From positions 36,582,501 through 36,646,500 of the forward strand of contig JAKSXM010000007.1 in assembly GCA_022575985.1 (NCBI GenBank): DNA of 64,000 nt, read 5' to 3'. A program made the translations under genes and the position numbers. How positions within the stretch are numbered: position 1 is the first letter of the stretch; every line of letters starts with the position of its first letter. Shown here piece by piece: positions 41,546-53,995 of the stretch. This stretch comes from Anagrus nilaparvatae. Taxonomy: Eukaryota > Arthropoda > Insecta > Hymenoptera > Mymaridae. Below the pieces are notes generated by a model. It searched no databases and was not told the origin of the DNA. It was given only the letters and a program-made list of their open reading frames with translations.

Positions 41546-41940
41546 TAGGAATTATATTTAGGTAACGATGTCATAAGTATATTTTAGTATTTTATAACAT
41601 TTAGGAATTTGTAAATAAATAATATTTATAATTATGCAATTTTGATAATTAAGCAAACAAATAATATTTACGTAATTTTAGTATTTAAGTAAAACTGACT
41701 ATTAAGAAATATAAACAAATTATGCGATTCAAGCAATAAAATTAAGAAATATTAAATAATATTGTTATGAATTGCTTAAATAACTTATAACTATAAACAA
41801 TATCAATATTATATAAGTAAAATTAAAAACTGTAACATAGTCAGTCAGTCTTAAGTTAATTTTGAACTGGCAAGTGTTAATAAAGTTTCAGTGAGTTTTA
41901 AATAAAAGCGTTCATTCAATTATCCGTTTACCAGATCATC
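41546..41940. other. AT-rich noncoding stretch
   Basis: No gene is seen between the LINE and the first fold-back element. Confidence 0.5.
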
Positions 41941-43320
41941 TATATTAGATTGACAAAAAAATAACGACTTTTCGATTTTTTAAGGTGCTTAAGTATTTTT
42001 GGGTACCACTTTATAAAAAAAAAAGCCTTAGGTAAACCGCATCTAAAAATATTTAGTCGTTGGACAGCGCTAAAGCGTTTTCGATTTTTGAAAATTGGTT
42101 CAGGAGCGTCGGGGGGATTACAGCTACTAAATTTAAAAGGCAACAAAAAAATGAAACTTCGGGGGGTATTTCATAGTTTTTTTGGTCACTTAAAACGATG
42201 GAATCATTTATTTTGAATTATTTCTTTAAGGCAAAAAGTTATGAGCTAATTTCGGTCTTAAAAATATCAAAAATTGGACAGTTTTTGGCATCAAAAACAG
42301 GCTGCGGACTAAAAAATGTTTAGAAATTATTTTAAAGGGGTATTTCAAATGATCATTGGGTCACTAAAAACGATGAAATCGGTTATTTTCATTTATTCTT
42401 TACGGATTCAGAGTTATGCGCCGAATATTGTAGCTTGATTTCCCAAATTTAGCATTTTTTTGAGTTAAATAGCTGTCAAGCGTACAGAGAACTTTTTTGA
42501 GCCTCTAGAAAGGTAAGTTATCATAGTTTTGTGTTTTTTAAACACCAATGCATTGGCTGCTTAGATTTTTTTATGTATTTTTATTATTTTATTATTTTCT
42601 ATTATTTATATTATTTTATTATTTTTATTATTTTTATTATTTTTATTATTTTTATTTTTTTATGTATTTTTTTATTTATTTATTATTTTTTTAATACAAC
42701 CAATGCATCGGTGTTCAAAAAACACAAAACTATGATAACTTACCTTTCTAGAAGCTCAAAAAAGTTCTCTGTACGCTTGAAAGTCATTTAACTCAAAAAA
42801 ATGCTAAATTTGGGAAATCAAGCTACAATATTTGGCGCATAACTCTGAATTCGTAAAGAATAAATGAAAATAACCGATTTCATTGTTTTTAGTGACCCAA
42901 TGATCATTCGAAATGCCCCTTTAAAATAATTTCTAAACATTTTTTGTCCGCAGCATGTTTTTGACGCCAAAAACTGTCCAATTTTTGATATTTTCAAGAC
43001 CGAAATTAGCTCATAACTTTTTGCCTTAAAGAAATAATTCAAAATAAATGATTCCATCGTTTTTAGTGACCAAAAGAACTATGAAATACCCCCCCGAAGT
43101 TTTATTATTTTGTTGCCTTTTAAATTTAGTAGCTGTAATCCCCCCCGACGCTCCTGAACCAATTTTCAAAAATCGAAAACGCTTTGACGCTGTCCAACGA
43201 CTAAATATTTTTAGATGCGGTTTACCTAGGGCTTTTTTTTTCATAAAGTGGTACCCAAAAACGCTTGAGCACCTTAAAAAATCGAAAAGTCGTTTTTTTT
43301 TTGTCAGTCTAATCTATATA
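41941..43320. mobile_element. fold-back element 1 (near-palindrome)
   Basis: The two halves are inverted copies of about 600 bp with roughly 95% identity by eye. The left starts TATATTAGATTGACAAAAAA; the right, in reverse complement, starts TATATAGATTAGACTGAC. Arms carry CAGGAGCGTCGGGGGGATTA. They meet at ACCAATGCATTGG and CCAATGCATCGG around a T/A-rich centre (42560-42700). Open frames in the arms mirror each other and are probably not genes. No transposase is visible. Confidence 0.8.
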
Positions 43321-43964
43321 CGTAAAGGTAAGCTACATAAGCATTATATTTCATTAACAATATGGGTGCATTTCATTAGTCAACTTAATAATAATCTTGA
43401 ATAAATACTAAATGATAGCCATTAGACTATAACAAGTGGTTCCTAATACCGAAATTTTTTTAAAAAAAAATATGAATTGAACCAAATAAAAGAATAAAAT
43501 TTAAATTAAAATTAAAATCAAATCAAATTATCTTAACTAACATTAAAATTCAAATTATATTAAAATATTAAAATTAAAACTGCTAGAAATCAAAATTTTT
43601 TTTTCTCCTTATCTTTAATCGTTTTACACTCAATTCTTCACTACTTTTTTACGATAAATAAGCATTATACGAAACTGTATATACATATCCATTTTTTGTT
43701 ATATATACGATTATTTTAACACACTCACTAAAATCTTTTTTTAATAAACCTTTTTATATGCCGATAATTAAAATAACCTTTTTTTTATTTTAAAAAATAA
43801 CGTAAATGTCCCGAAATTTAAAAAATAAATATTCAGAAATCAAATGGCAAATACGAAATCGTACACGCCTAATGATTATTAAAATATACCTGACGATATT
43901 ATTTATTTAAAATACTATGCATACCTGCTTTCTACTATATATATATATAAATATCTATATATAA
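43321..43964. other. AT-rich noncoding stretch
   Basis: Spacer between fold-back elements 1 and 2; nothing recognised. Confidence 0.5.
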
Positions 43965-45354
43965 ATACTATCGATCAAAAAAAGATGTGGACCTCTCGTA
44001 TTTTTGAAATATTTTCCAGAAAAATGGTCCCAGAATGTTCGGGTGAAAAAAAATCTGTTGAAAAATTATCCTTCGATCTCTGTAAAAAATTTTATGATTG
44101 TAACTTTATTAGGAGGGGAGAGACAGCAATAAATGCATCAAAAAAGTAAGAAAAAAAAATGTTTATTTTTTAGGTCGTTTTTAAATGTTTAATTGGTGCA
44201 TTAAAAATTATTTTAAATTAACCAAATTTTAACTGAAAGTTCTTTAACCATTTAACTTCAGGAAAGCGTTGTAATTTTCAGAAAATATTAACAAATAAAT
44301 TGTTTATAACAATATAAGCTAAAATCGCTTCTGCTTTTCGTAGAAACGTAATTCTTTTTTTAAATGACATGTAATCATACCTGGATTACAGTTTTAGAAT
44401 TTGGTCAACGTCAGAATATTGGTTTGATAACAGTAACCAAAAAACGAGTGAATTTTTATGAATAGAATGCTAATAAATAAGCCCCATTGTTCATTAATAA
44501 TCTGAGGAATAAAAAAGTTTATGACCTAAACACCTGCCAATGTCTTTATATTTTTTAAAGAAACAAGGTAAGCGTAAGCATTATTGAATACATTTTATAA
44601 TCCAGAAAAACGCATTTTTAATATAAATTAAGACCTTAATTAGACAAGAAAACTCTGAAAAGGGCATATATGTTTTAAATCTTGCTTAAATAGAAGTTTT
44701 CCCTCGGGTTTTCCTGACGATGTTGCAGGTTCCATATCTGTTACGCTTACCCTAATTCGTAAAAAAATTCAAGGATGTCTACGGGTGCTTAGATCATAAA
44801 TTTTTTTATTCATCAGGTTATTAATGAACAATGGGGCTTATTTATTAGCATTCTATTCATAAAAATTCACTCGTTTTTTGGATACTGTTATCAAACCAAT
44901 ATTTTGACATTGAGCAAATTCTAAAATTGTAATCCAGGCATGATTACCTGTCATTTAAAAAAAGAATTACGTTTCTACGAAAAGCAGAAGCGATTTTAGC
45001 TTAAATTGTTATAAACAATTTATTTGTTAATATTTTCTGAAAATTCGAACGCTTTCCTGAAGTTAAATGGTTAAAGAACTTTCAGTTAAAATTTGGTTAA
45101 TTTAAAATAATTTTTAATGCACCAATTAAACGTTTAAAAACGACCTAAAAAATAAAATTTTTTTTTTCTTACTTTTTTAATGCATTTATTGCTGTTCCCC
45201 CCCTCTTAATAAAGTTACAATCATAAAAATTTTTACAGAGATCGAAGGATAATTTTTCAACAGATTTTTTTTTACCCGAACATTCTGGGACCATTTTTCT
45301 GGAAAATATTTCAAAAATACGAGAGGTCCACATCTTTTTTTGATCGATAGTATA
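43965..45354. mobile_element. fold-back element 2 (near-palindrome)
   Basis: Left end ATACTATCGATCAAAAAAAG; right end, in reverse complement, TATACTATCGATCAAAAAAA. Both continue with GATGTGGACCTCTCGTATTT. Arms of about 550 bp include CCCCATTGTTCATTAATAA near the centre. The unpaired centre is about 44520-44800. It is unrelated in sequence to fold-back 1. No protein is encoded. Confidence 0.8.
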
Positions 45355-46280
45355 TCCATATAAAAACTCACAGGCTTTTAGGAACGTCAGCAATATACAG
45401 GTTAATTCGATAGCTTATTTACAATTTTTTTTTAATGAGGACGAGTCTAATATTATAAATTTTTTTTTTCAATGCAATGATTTTTCTTACTATATATTAC
45501 TTTTCTTTTTTTTTATCAAATATAAATTAAAAATCAGCAATTTTTTTTTTTTTGTTATTACTCAATCTTGCAAATCTGATTCCTTATAATTTTATTTTTT
45601 TTTTTTTCATATAATTTTTGTTATTATCTTTTCAAGAAAGAACTTTAATATTTTTTTCTAACTTTTACTTTTTTTTGGGAAAAGGTTATAAAAAATAAAG
45701 TAAACAGTTTATTTTAAACAAATAGAAATCTATTCTATAAACCCCCGTTTTTGCCCGTCTTACATCATTTTTTTTTAAATTTTGAATCATTCTCCTACAC
45801 AAGCGGAACTTCTTCTTTTTACATAAGCCGTCTTCTTTTTTTCGGAGGACTCCAGTCCTCCACAGGACCACAAAACTGGAATAAGCCCGGTTCAGGCTCA
45901 TAGAACAGCCTCCCCAAAAATAGACGTTTACCCAGCCAATCTTGATTGACCTGTTGGACAACTTCCTCTTCTTCTCACCTGCTTCTCCAGTGGCAGAGAC
46001 CAAATCTGCACTCCGCTGATGTATTCCTTTCCAAACTAGCTCACAAGCCACCTGTTGACACTAAAAAAAGTAATAAAAAAATTTTTTTTTTTTTATTATT
46101 TACGTTTAATAACTTTTTTGGGTTTGTTATAATTTACTAACGATTTTCCTGGCAGCCCAAGACATCCTAAAAAAGGGGAGCTGCCGATCGTGGTCCCCTA
46201 AATTACATTTAATAAGCTAAATTACATTTAAGCATAAATCTGAAACAAAATTTTAAAAAATACAAAAAATTAGTTAGTAT
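45355..46280 (-). other. noncoding stretch with one GC-richer open segment
   Basis: At 45686-46051 the minus strand has 121 open codons (DLVSATGEAGEKKRKLSN, KIGWVNVYFWGGCSMSLNRA). Composition is clearly less AT-rich than the flanks. Reverse-strand sequence near 46140-46200 is also GC-richer. I do not recognise the product and no splice signals are compelling. Confidence 0.25.
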
Positions 46281-47331
46281 ATGGGCGATTATTTCTCAAC
46301 CCGGCCACCCCCCTCTGTCCAAAAATGGTAGCAACTTAAAAAGATTTTGGTTTTCTCAAATTGACTGGAAAAGGGTCTAGTTTTTTATTCTCATTGGCCT
46401 TTTCAACTCTGTAAATCTACTGTGCCCATTTTAGGCACTGAGCGGTTCAGGTTGACATTTTAAAAACGTAAAAATTGAAATAAAAGTAGATTAACGGTAA
46501 GTTATTTGAAATTTTTTTCTCTTAAAAGTTGTTATTTATTAAAACAAAGAAAATGAGACCATTTGCATGGTAATTGATTGATTTCTTAAAAAGTTTTGTG
46601 GGTGCTATGTAGTTTTTAAAAATGGATAAAAATCGGATACTTTGACTGCTGATATCTCTGAACCTACATATCCAAAATAAAAAAGTTTTAGTGAAAAATG
46701 TTAGTCTTTTGATACATAATAAGTGTGCCAAATATCAGAGGATTTGATACAGTAGTTTCGGATTTAGCAATTTTTGGGTATTAATTCTCTTAAAAAAATG
46801 GGTCAAAATTTGTTTCAGAATTACCCTTAAAATTGCTAAATCCAAAACTACTCGATCAAATCCTCTGAAATTTGGCACACTTATTATGTATCAAAAGACT
46901 AACATTTTGTACTAAAACTTTTTTATTTTGGATATGTAGGTTCAGAGATATCAGCAGTCAAAGTAGCCGATTTTTACCCATTTTTAAAAACTACGTAGCA
47001 CCCACAAAACTTTTTAAGAAATCAATCAATTACCATGCAAATGGTCTCATTTTCTTTGTTTTAATAAATAACAACTTTTAAGAGAAAAAAATTTCAAAAA
47101 ACTTACCGTTAATCTACTTTTATTTCAATTTTTTCGTTTTTAAAATGTCGACCTGGCGCCGCTCAGTGCCTAAAATGGGCACAGTAGATTTACAGAGTTG
47201 AAAAGGCCAATGAGATTAAAAAAAAAACTAGACCCTTTTCCAGTCAATTTGAGAAAACCAAAATCTTTTTAAGTTGCCACCATTTTTGGACAGAGGGGGG
47301 TGGCCGGGTTGAGAAATAATCGCCCATATAT
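46281..47331. mobile_element. fold-back element 3 (near-palindrome)
   Basis: Ends TATGGGCGATTATTTCTCAA in both orientations. Arms of about 480 bp run with very few differences to a centre at about 46750-46850, where GGATTTGATACAGTAGTTTC meets its complement. A 69-codon open frame beginning MAHLLCIKRL occurs in both arms as mirror images. A stray copy of the terminal 69 bp lies at 35898. Confidence 0.85.
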
Positions 47332-47765
47332 AAGTAAACTAAGATAAATTATTATAAAAAAAACAAAGTAAGCTAATCCTTTTACTTACCAAAGACAGGA
47401 ACATGTTGATATTCCGGATAAAAAAATAATTATCCGTATGATTCACGAATCCGCAATAGCCTAGCTTCTTTTCTGATTTACACAAGTTTGATTTTTTTTT
47501 GGTAGTAAGTTTGTCACAACAAAATAACTAATGATTAAAGCTTTTCTTTTTCGCACTCAATTTATATGCAAACTTAAGTAGAATACCCCACACATTAATT
47601 TTTTTTTTTATTTTCGTTGTTGGCATTCTTATTGTGAAATATTTTTTTTTTTAATTTTTTTTTTTAAAGTAGATCAATTATTACATACATATTATACATA
47701 TGAAATTACTTTTTTAATTACAATTACACCCTTGTCACTTACCTTTTTGCTAAAATGACACCGTT
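47332..47765. other. AT-rich noncoding stretch
   Basis: No gene is visible. Confidence 0.5.
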
Positions 47766-48510
47766 ATGTCGGATTCTAATATAAGCCGACGCATTACACG
47801 ATCCTAATCACAGTCACAAGCCTCAAACCAACCTTCAGGATCTAGATTAAACCGTAGTATACAATCTACAAAAGAATACTTTAAGGGATTTTTACCTTCA
47901 AAAACTACACCAAAAGATAGTTTTACTGAAAATACTGAAAATACTGAAAATAAATAATCAAAAATCGATAAATCCCAAATATCACCCCCAATAAACGGCA
48001 CATTTACAACATCATTAAATAATTCTCATTCTCAAGAACAAAATTCGAACATTTTTGAAAATCATCAAAATTTCAGAAGTTCCTCCCCCACAGAAAAATC
48101 GCTCTTAGAAAGCTCAATTCCAGACAAAACAGAAACTATAATACCACAAAAACATTCAAATACTGAACCAATTTACGAAAATATTATAAATAATACCCTT
48201 CGTAGACAAGAAATAGCAATAAGACAATTTCAATCTGGCAAAGCAAAATTTAGCTAATTTTAACGACCTAATAAATTTCAAATTAAATAATTTTGACCCA
48301 TTACATAATAACAACATGGCTCAACATGATAATAATTTGGATATAAAAATGGCCTTAGACGAAATTGAAGAATTTGATGGAAAAACCCCAGACGTTTACA
48401 CATGGATAAAACAAATCGAAAAGGCCAAAGATTCTCTTGAAGAACAATCAATGCCCCGATTATTAAAATTATTAAGACACAAAGAAAAAATAGCGTCTCA
48501 GAAACAATAA
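47766..48510 (+). pseudogene. truncated retrotransposon gag fragment
   Basis: From ATG 47766 a frame reads MSDSNISRRITRS, then a TAA. It continues SRLNRSIQSTKEYFKGFLPS, a second TAA, and NTEPIYENIINNTLRRQEIA, then shifts frame near 48240 into NDLINFKLNNFDPLHNNN and MALDEIEEFDGKTPDVYTWI. The last block resembles the N-terminal capsid region of Ty3/Gypsy-type gag (acidic start, F-x-G, W-I-x-Q). It ends at 48510 with no zinc knuckle, protease or RT, so it is a deletion remnant. Confidence 0.4.
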
Positions 48511-49489
48511 AAAAAATTATTTTTGAATCAGTAACTCTCTATTTTAGGTAGTTAACTCTCTGAGGCAGGGAGTATAACTACTTGGTTATTTTTATTAGAG
48601 AGCCGTTTAAAATTTGCATTGTGAAACTAATTTTGTTTGTGTTTGCAGCAACTCAAAATCGATTAAATCCTACTTGAAATTTTGACTAGCTTGTTCTAAA
48701 CATCCTAAATCTCAAGTTAAACTTGTTAATTTTAAATTGTTAATTCTCTTATAAGAATTACAATGTATTTGAATGAGTACTTCAACTTTCTCAATCTCAA
48801 TAAAAGGAATCAGTTTGACTCATGTCTAAATTTCAAATTTTTAATTAATTTCGAAGACATTTAGCAGTACTTCAGAGTTTAGCCAATTATTTAAACTCTG
48901 TTTGCAAAACTTGCAGTATTTTTTTATAAAGAGTATTTATAAGAGGCCTCGGCCTAAATATTTCATTCAATATCTCAAAACTATTAAAGTTTTTTTATTA
49001 AAATAAAAATAATGCCTGAAAGTATTTCTTTAAAGTTTAATTTAAATTAACTTTTATGTATTTTGGTCCATAAAGTATTAAATAAATAGAAACTCCATAA
49101 AATTGTAAATAATAAATGGATCATTATTTCTAGTTTAATATACATTGGTTTTTAGAATTATAAAGTATTTATGTAGGATAGGGTTAAACATTTTTTTATG
49201 TGAGGAAGATTTAAAAATCTTAAGGAAAAATTTTTTATATACACGGGTCCCCTAAATAAGCACCAACCTGAGATGCGCTGCGGTTTCGAGATTTCAAAGA
49301 ATTCTTTTAATATACACTTACCTGAACTAGAAAAAGTGAATTTTGAAATAATCGCCCGGGCGCTTTAGGAAAAAAGCTCAAAATTGAGCTTTTCTAAGCT
49401 GCCCATTTTCAGTAACTAAGGTAAGTTTATTTTTGTCATTTTTTTATTAGGCGTATTTGGTTTTTAATTTATAATTCTGAAACTTCTTT
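48511..49489. other. noncoding stretch, possibly LTR-derived
   Basis: After the gag fragment come short repeats of GTAACTCTCTATTTTAGGTA and GTTAACTCTCTGAGGCAGGG. At about 48925-48970, GAGTATTTATAAGAGGCCTC and a TCATTCAAT initiator-like site resemble an LTR promoter. No second LTR copy was found, so this is tentative. At 49340-49365, AATAATCGCCCGGGCG recalls the end of fold-back 3. Confidence 0.3.
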
Positions 49490-50430
49490 GTGGTTAGATT
49501 TAAATGAAGTGGGGCGATTTGTATGGTCGGTTCTTCAAAACTGCCCAAAAGTGTTTTTTTCTGAAAGTACTACCAAAAATAAGTCACCAGCCCAATTTTT
49601 AGCCTTCCAGAGCAAAATCTTGATTTTTGGCAGCCATTTTTGTGTTTTGGACTTTTGTAAAAAAAATAAGAAAAATGAGTCGTAATTTTTTTTATTATTG
49701 CTGTAAAAAACTTATATTAGCATGAAAAATTTTTTCCTTTTAGATATGGATAGGAAATTTCCCTGGCTATCCGATTCTGGGGTCAAAATTTTTTTTTGAG
49801 TAGGGCATGCGCGAGGAATCTCTAAGGCTGTTTTTTTTCAAAAGTCGATTTCTTAAATACCTACTAGTGAAAAATCTTCTAACCAGGCTTAAAATTTTCC
49901 TTAAGCCTTATATTTTTTGGCAAAAAAAAATTCGATGGAACATTGCTTTTTGGGAGCTCTAGATAAAAAAATAGCATATTTCAAAAGATCATTTTTTACA
50001 AATTCCAAATTTCCCCCAAAGTCACGTGAACAATAAAAAATCTGACTAAAATTTTGAATTCCGTGGGAAATTTTACATAAGGATATATATTTTTATGTTT
50101 TTAAGAGCGTTTATGTTATGTTATGTTAATTTTTTGACCCCGGAATCGGATGGCCAGGGAAATTTCCTATCCGAAACTAAAAGGAAAAATTTTTTCATGC
50201 TAATGTAAGTTTTTTACAGCAATAATAAAAAAAATTACGACTCATTTTTCTTATTTTTTTTACAAAATTCCAAAACACAAAAATGGCTGCCAAAAATCGA
50301 GATTTTGCTATGGGAGGCTGAAAATTGGTGGTGACTTATTTTTGTTAGTACTTTCAGAAAAAAACACTTTGTAACAGTTTTGAAGACCTTACCATACAAA
50401 TCACCCTTACTTCATTTAAATCTACCCTTG
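49490..50430. mobile_element. fold-back element 4
   Basis: Inverted arms of about 300 bp. The left arm (49490-49790) carries TTAAATGAAGTGGGGCGATT, GGCAGCCATTTTTGTGTTTT and GGAAATTTCCCTGGC. The right arm (50129-50430) carries the complements. The unpaired centre is about 340 bp. Part of the outer arm recurs at 51120-51190. Confidence 0.75.
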
Positions 50431-50489
50431 AATTATTAGCTCTAAATTTAAAAAAAAAAAAAGTAAGAAAAATGAGTCGTAATTTTTTT

Positions 50490-50715
50490 TCTGACATATA
50501 CCGACGTAGAGTATCTCAAGAGGCTTCCAGGAGAAGTCTGTGCTGGGGCAGTTGCGGAGCAGCCGACTTTTAACATGTTAAACTGAACTTAGTACCAACT
50601 CTACACGAACGTCCGAGGCGGTCACCCATCCGGATACCAGCCACACTCAAATTTTCTTAACTTTTGTAAGCAAACATACAGAGTTTATACTACCGCGCTA
50701 CGAAGCTGGCTTTTG
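50490..50715 (-). mobile_element. 5S-rRNA-derived SINE (SINE3-like)
   Basis: On the minus strand, AAAAGTTAAGAAAATTTGAG followed by TGTGGCTGGTATCCGGATGG and GTGACCGCCTCGG aligns with the 3' half of 5S rRNA (its AAGTTAAGC and TTGGATGGGTGACCGCCTGG regions), which holds the RNA polymerase III internal promoter. The following 110 bp (ACGTTCGTGTAGAGTTGG..., AAGCCTCTTGAGATACTCTA) is a non-5S body. This is the structure of SINE3 elements. It lies at the edge of fold-back 4. Confidence 0.55.
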
Positions 50716-50949
50716 TAAATAAATATTAACAATTAATTTAAAAAAAAAAAATTAGAATTGTTATGTTAGATTTCCAAGTTAAAAAATGGTATTTGGTCCA
50801 AACTTTTATTGGTTATTCAGTTTTATGGTCATTTTTGGTGTACAACCCTTCAAAAAAGGGTATAAACATCCAAAACTTGCCTTTTTTAAACTATTTTGCG
50901 GCCAAAGCGTGCCAACTTACTATAATTCCGAAACTTTATAGTATTATTT

Positions 50950-51480
50950 GCTCTAAGTTTATATCTGGGGGTTTTCTTCAAGGCTGCTGATTTCAAGTAT
51001 GAACTAAAAAAATCATAAAATTTCATTTAAGGGTAGAAAATTGGGATGAAAAGGAGTAAAAAAATCAATTTTTATAAAAATTCTTTACTCTTTTTTTATA
51101 AAAGTCTTTGTTCTTATTCGAAAACTTAGAGACCCGACCATACAAATCACCCTAATTTAAATCTACCCTTGCATTATTAGCTCTAAAATGGAGGCTTTTG
51201 AGGTTACGGATTTCAAATATGAACTCAAAAAAATCTTAAAATTTCATCTAGGGGTCGAAAATTAGGGTAAAGAGGGTCGAAAAATCAATTTTCATAGAAG
51301 GCTTTATTTTTACTTGAATAACTCTATCGGGGAGTTTTTCAAGTTGCTTCTTTCAAATATAACCATAAAAAAAAATCATAAAACATCATGGGTGGAAATT
51401 ATGGTAAAAAATTAATTTCTTATAAAAGTTAGATATTAATTTTCAAATTTCAGTAAAGTATTTTTTCACATATGACTTTT
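50950..51480. repeat. diverged tandem repeat near fold-back 4
   Basis: Three diverged units contain TTTCAAGTATGAACTAAAAA or TTTCAAATATGAACTCAAAA, then ATCATAAAATTTCAT, GGGTAGAAAATTGGG and AATCAATTTTTATA. Period is about 130-220 bp. Confidence 0.55.
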
Positions 51481-51956
51481 TCATAATATTTTTATTCTCA
51501 CATATAAGTGTATTCTCATTTTTTATTACAGATACCTTTTACTAATATTATTTTGGTGAACTTATAGTTTTATTAAACTCGACATGATACGTGGATGCCT
51601 AAGATAAAATAAAATACTGTAAACTATGAATAAGCTTATAAAGCAGATTTTATTTTAACATCATTTTTTACCTTTATTACAGAAAATTTGATTTAATTTA
51701 CCACACATTTAATTTACCATTTATATATTTTAAGATACATCCAATGAAATGAAAACATTCTGTAATAAAAGTAAATAAAAGTGTTAAGACACAATCTGCA
51801 ACATAAACTTTGTTCTAAAATTTATTTTCAAGTTAACAGCAGTTTAATTTAACTTGGTTCAAGTCTTCAACTTTTTTACAAAAATTCTATTCGCCATAGC
51901 AAAAAAAGCATTCTTATTTTAACAAGTACGATAAGGCAGTATAAGTTGAAGGCAAG

Positions 51957-53672
51957 GTACCCACTCCGCATCGACACAGGAATTTTGGAGGACTAAACTG
52001 GAAATAAGGTCTAATTCCGAGTTAGACACTGGATTTTAATATCTTTCCTTTTTTAAAACTAGAAATAAAGCTGCTAAAAAAAAAAGAAATAAAGAAATTA
52101 AGTGTTCGAAAAGAAAAGCAAATCGATTTCTTGAATGAAAGCTAGAAATAAGTCGTTTCTGTTTTATAAAACATAAATTTATTGATTTCTGGTTATCAAA
52201 CTAGGAATCGGATATTAGAAAATATGTGTGATACAATTTCTTGATTCAAAACAAGAAAAATTTTTATTTTTAAAAAAAAGTTTAAAAATTATTTTTGGAT
52301 GTAGTTACGGGGGTTTTTGGGTGCGCTGAGCTCAAATTAAATAATAAAAATTTAAAAATCTGAACCAATGACTCTGAAACCACAAAATTCGGTAAAAAAG
52401 TATGGTTTTAAAAATTTTTTTTGTTACACGGCTTTCGGGGTTACGAATTATGCTGCTCCCGAATTCCTCAGCCAAAATTGAATTAATGTACCCCAAAACC
52501 GTAAAATACGGTAAAAATATTATTTTTTACAATTTTAATGGAATATTTTTGACTGCGGTACTTAGGGTCTTGGATTATTCTAAAACCGGATGTCTCGGCC
52601 AAATTTTGAAAAAATGGATAAATATCTAATTGTGTAAATTTAAAAATCACAAAATATAAGTCGGCGCGCGCCTGTTTATATTTTGTGATTTTTTAGTTTA
52701 CACAATTAGATATTTATTTCTAATAGTGTAATTTATAAATTTACCATTTATATATTGTAAATATAAAATATTACCGCGTATAAGATGTATAACAAAAATT
52801 TTTACACAACATAGAGTGTAAAAAATAATTATTACCGGCAATAGAGTGTTGTTATGTAATTTTGTACATATATTTACACCATAGTGTTAAGAGAGTGAAT
52901 ATATTTACTTTAAATAATTTTTGTTAATTATTTTTGACTGCGATACTTGGAGATTTAGAGTAAACTGAATTTAAATTTTGAAACTAAAAATCAATCTTTA
53001 GTTCAAATCTTAAATAATGGACCAAAAAATAGGAAAATTCGGTACAAATAAAATTATCTAAAAAAGTTTTGATAAATTTTTTTTTGACTACAGGGTAACC
53101 TGACTATGGTACGAATTAAGAATCCGAAATTCTTGGACACATTACCAAATTCTGAATCATTAACCTAACAACCGTGAAATTCGGTAAACATATTATTATT
53201 TAAAATTTTAATAGATTATTTTAGACTGCGGTACTTAGGATGTTAGATCATTCTTAAACCGAATTGTTTAGCAAAATTATAAAATAAGAGATCCCGAAAC
53301 CGTAAAATTCGGTAAAAATATATTTTTACTTTAAATAATTTTTGTTAATTATTTTTGACTGCGGCACTTGGGGATTTAGACTAAACTAATATTCAAATTT
53401 CTGAAACTTTAAATCAATCTTTAGATTAAATTTTAAAAAACGGATCTAGAAATCGGAAAATTCGGTAAAGTTAATATTATTTAAAAAAGGCTTGATCAAT
53501 TTTTTCTTTACTATGGTACGAATGAAGAACCCGAAATTCTTGAACAATTTACTAAACTTTTTTATCATTAAAAAATTAATAATTGAAAAATTCGGTAAAA
53601 ATCTAAAAAATCTAAAAAATCAGCATTCTTATATCAAATTCATAAGTTTCTAATAATGGGTTCCATAAAATG
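51957..53672. repeat. left arm of the 10-kb composite palindrome (satellite)
   Basis: Inverted copy of 60159-62002. The outer end GCATCGACACAGGAATTTTG and inner end TAATGGGTTCCATAAAATG both pair with the right arm. It is built of a satellite in which AAATTCGGTAAAAATAT recurs about every 130-145 bp, and contains a short hairpin insertion at 52618-52717. Confidence 0.75.
52618..52717. repeat. 100-bp hairpin with a GC-rich loop
   Basis: Near-perfect arms (ATAAATATCTAATTGTGTAA with complement, and ATCACAAAATATAA with complement) enclose the loop GTCGGCGCGCGCCTG. It is embedded in the left satellite arm, with no counterpart in the right arm. Confidence 0.65.
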
Positions 53673-53689
53673 TTATAGTTTTTATACCA

Positions 53690-53870
53690 TTCATTTTTTA
53701 ACTGTACTATACGTTCAGCCTTACATCCAAATAACCTAAGGAGGTCGTATAAAAATAATACTTTGAACCTTACATCCACATAACCTAAGAAAGTGGTTTA
53801 TAATAAAAAAACGAGACGTCAATCATTACACTAACATAACCTAATAAATTTTTATGTTCCAAGTAATTAA
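53690..53870. repeat. short array of the 57-bp minisatellite (left side)
   Basis: About three units containing CCTTACATCCAAATAACCTA or its variants, the same family as the large array at 58040-60150 but in opposite orientation to most of it. Confidence 0.65.
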
Positions 53871-53963
53871 GATTTTTTAATAGAAATCATTATTATTATA
53901 AATAATAATAAGAAATGATCAAAAGGAACAATTTAGTTTAGAAAGTTTTTTTATTATTTCATC

Positions 53964-53995
53964 AACGTTTTAGGGGTTCGTACCCCCTTCTTCAG
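53964..53995 (-). ncRNA. hammerhead-ribozyme-like motif, left repeat
   Basis: The reverse complement of the motif at 57918-57949 is present here: TCTTCAG at 53989-53995 with the same GGGG/CCCC helix. See the right-repeat entry for details. Confidence 0.5.

Noticed and set aside
42531..43404. Open frames of 72-118 codons on both strands
   Set aside because: They are mirror images in the two arms of fold-back 1, with low-complexity products; not independent genes.
45169..45393. Two overlapping minus-strand open frames (61 and 74 codons)
   Set aside because: They lie in the right arm of fold-back 2, the same sequence occurs inverted in the left arm, and no family is recognisable.
46522..47081. 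A pair of 69-codon proteins beginning MAHLLCIKRL
   Set aside because: Identical products arise only because fold-back 3 is a palindrome; no other support for coding.
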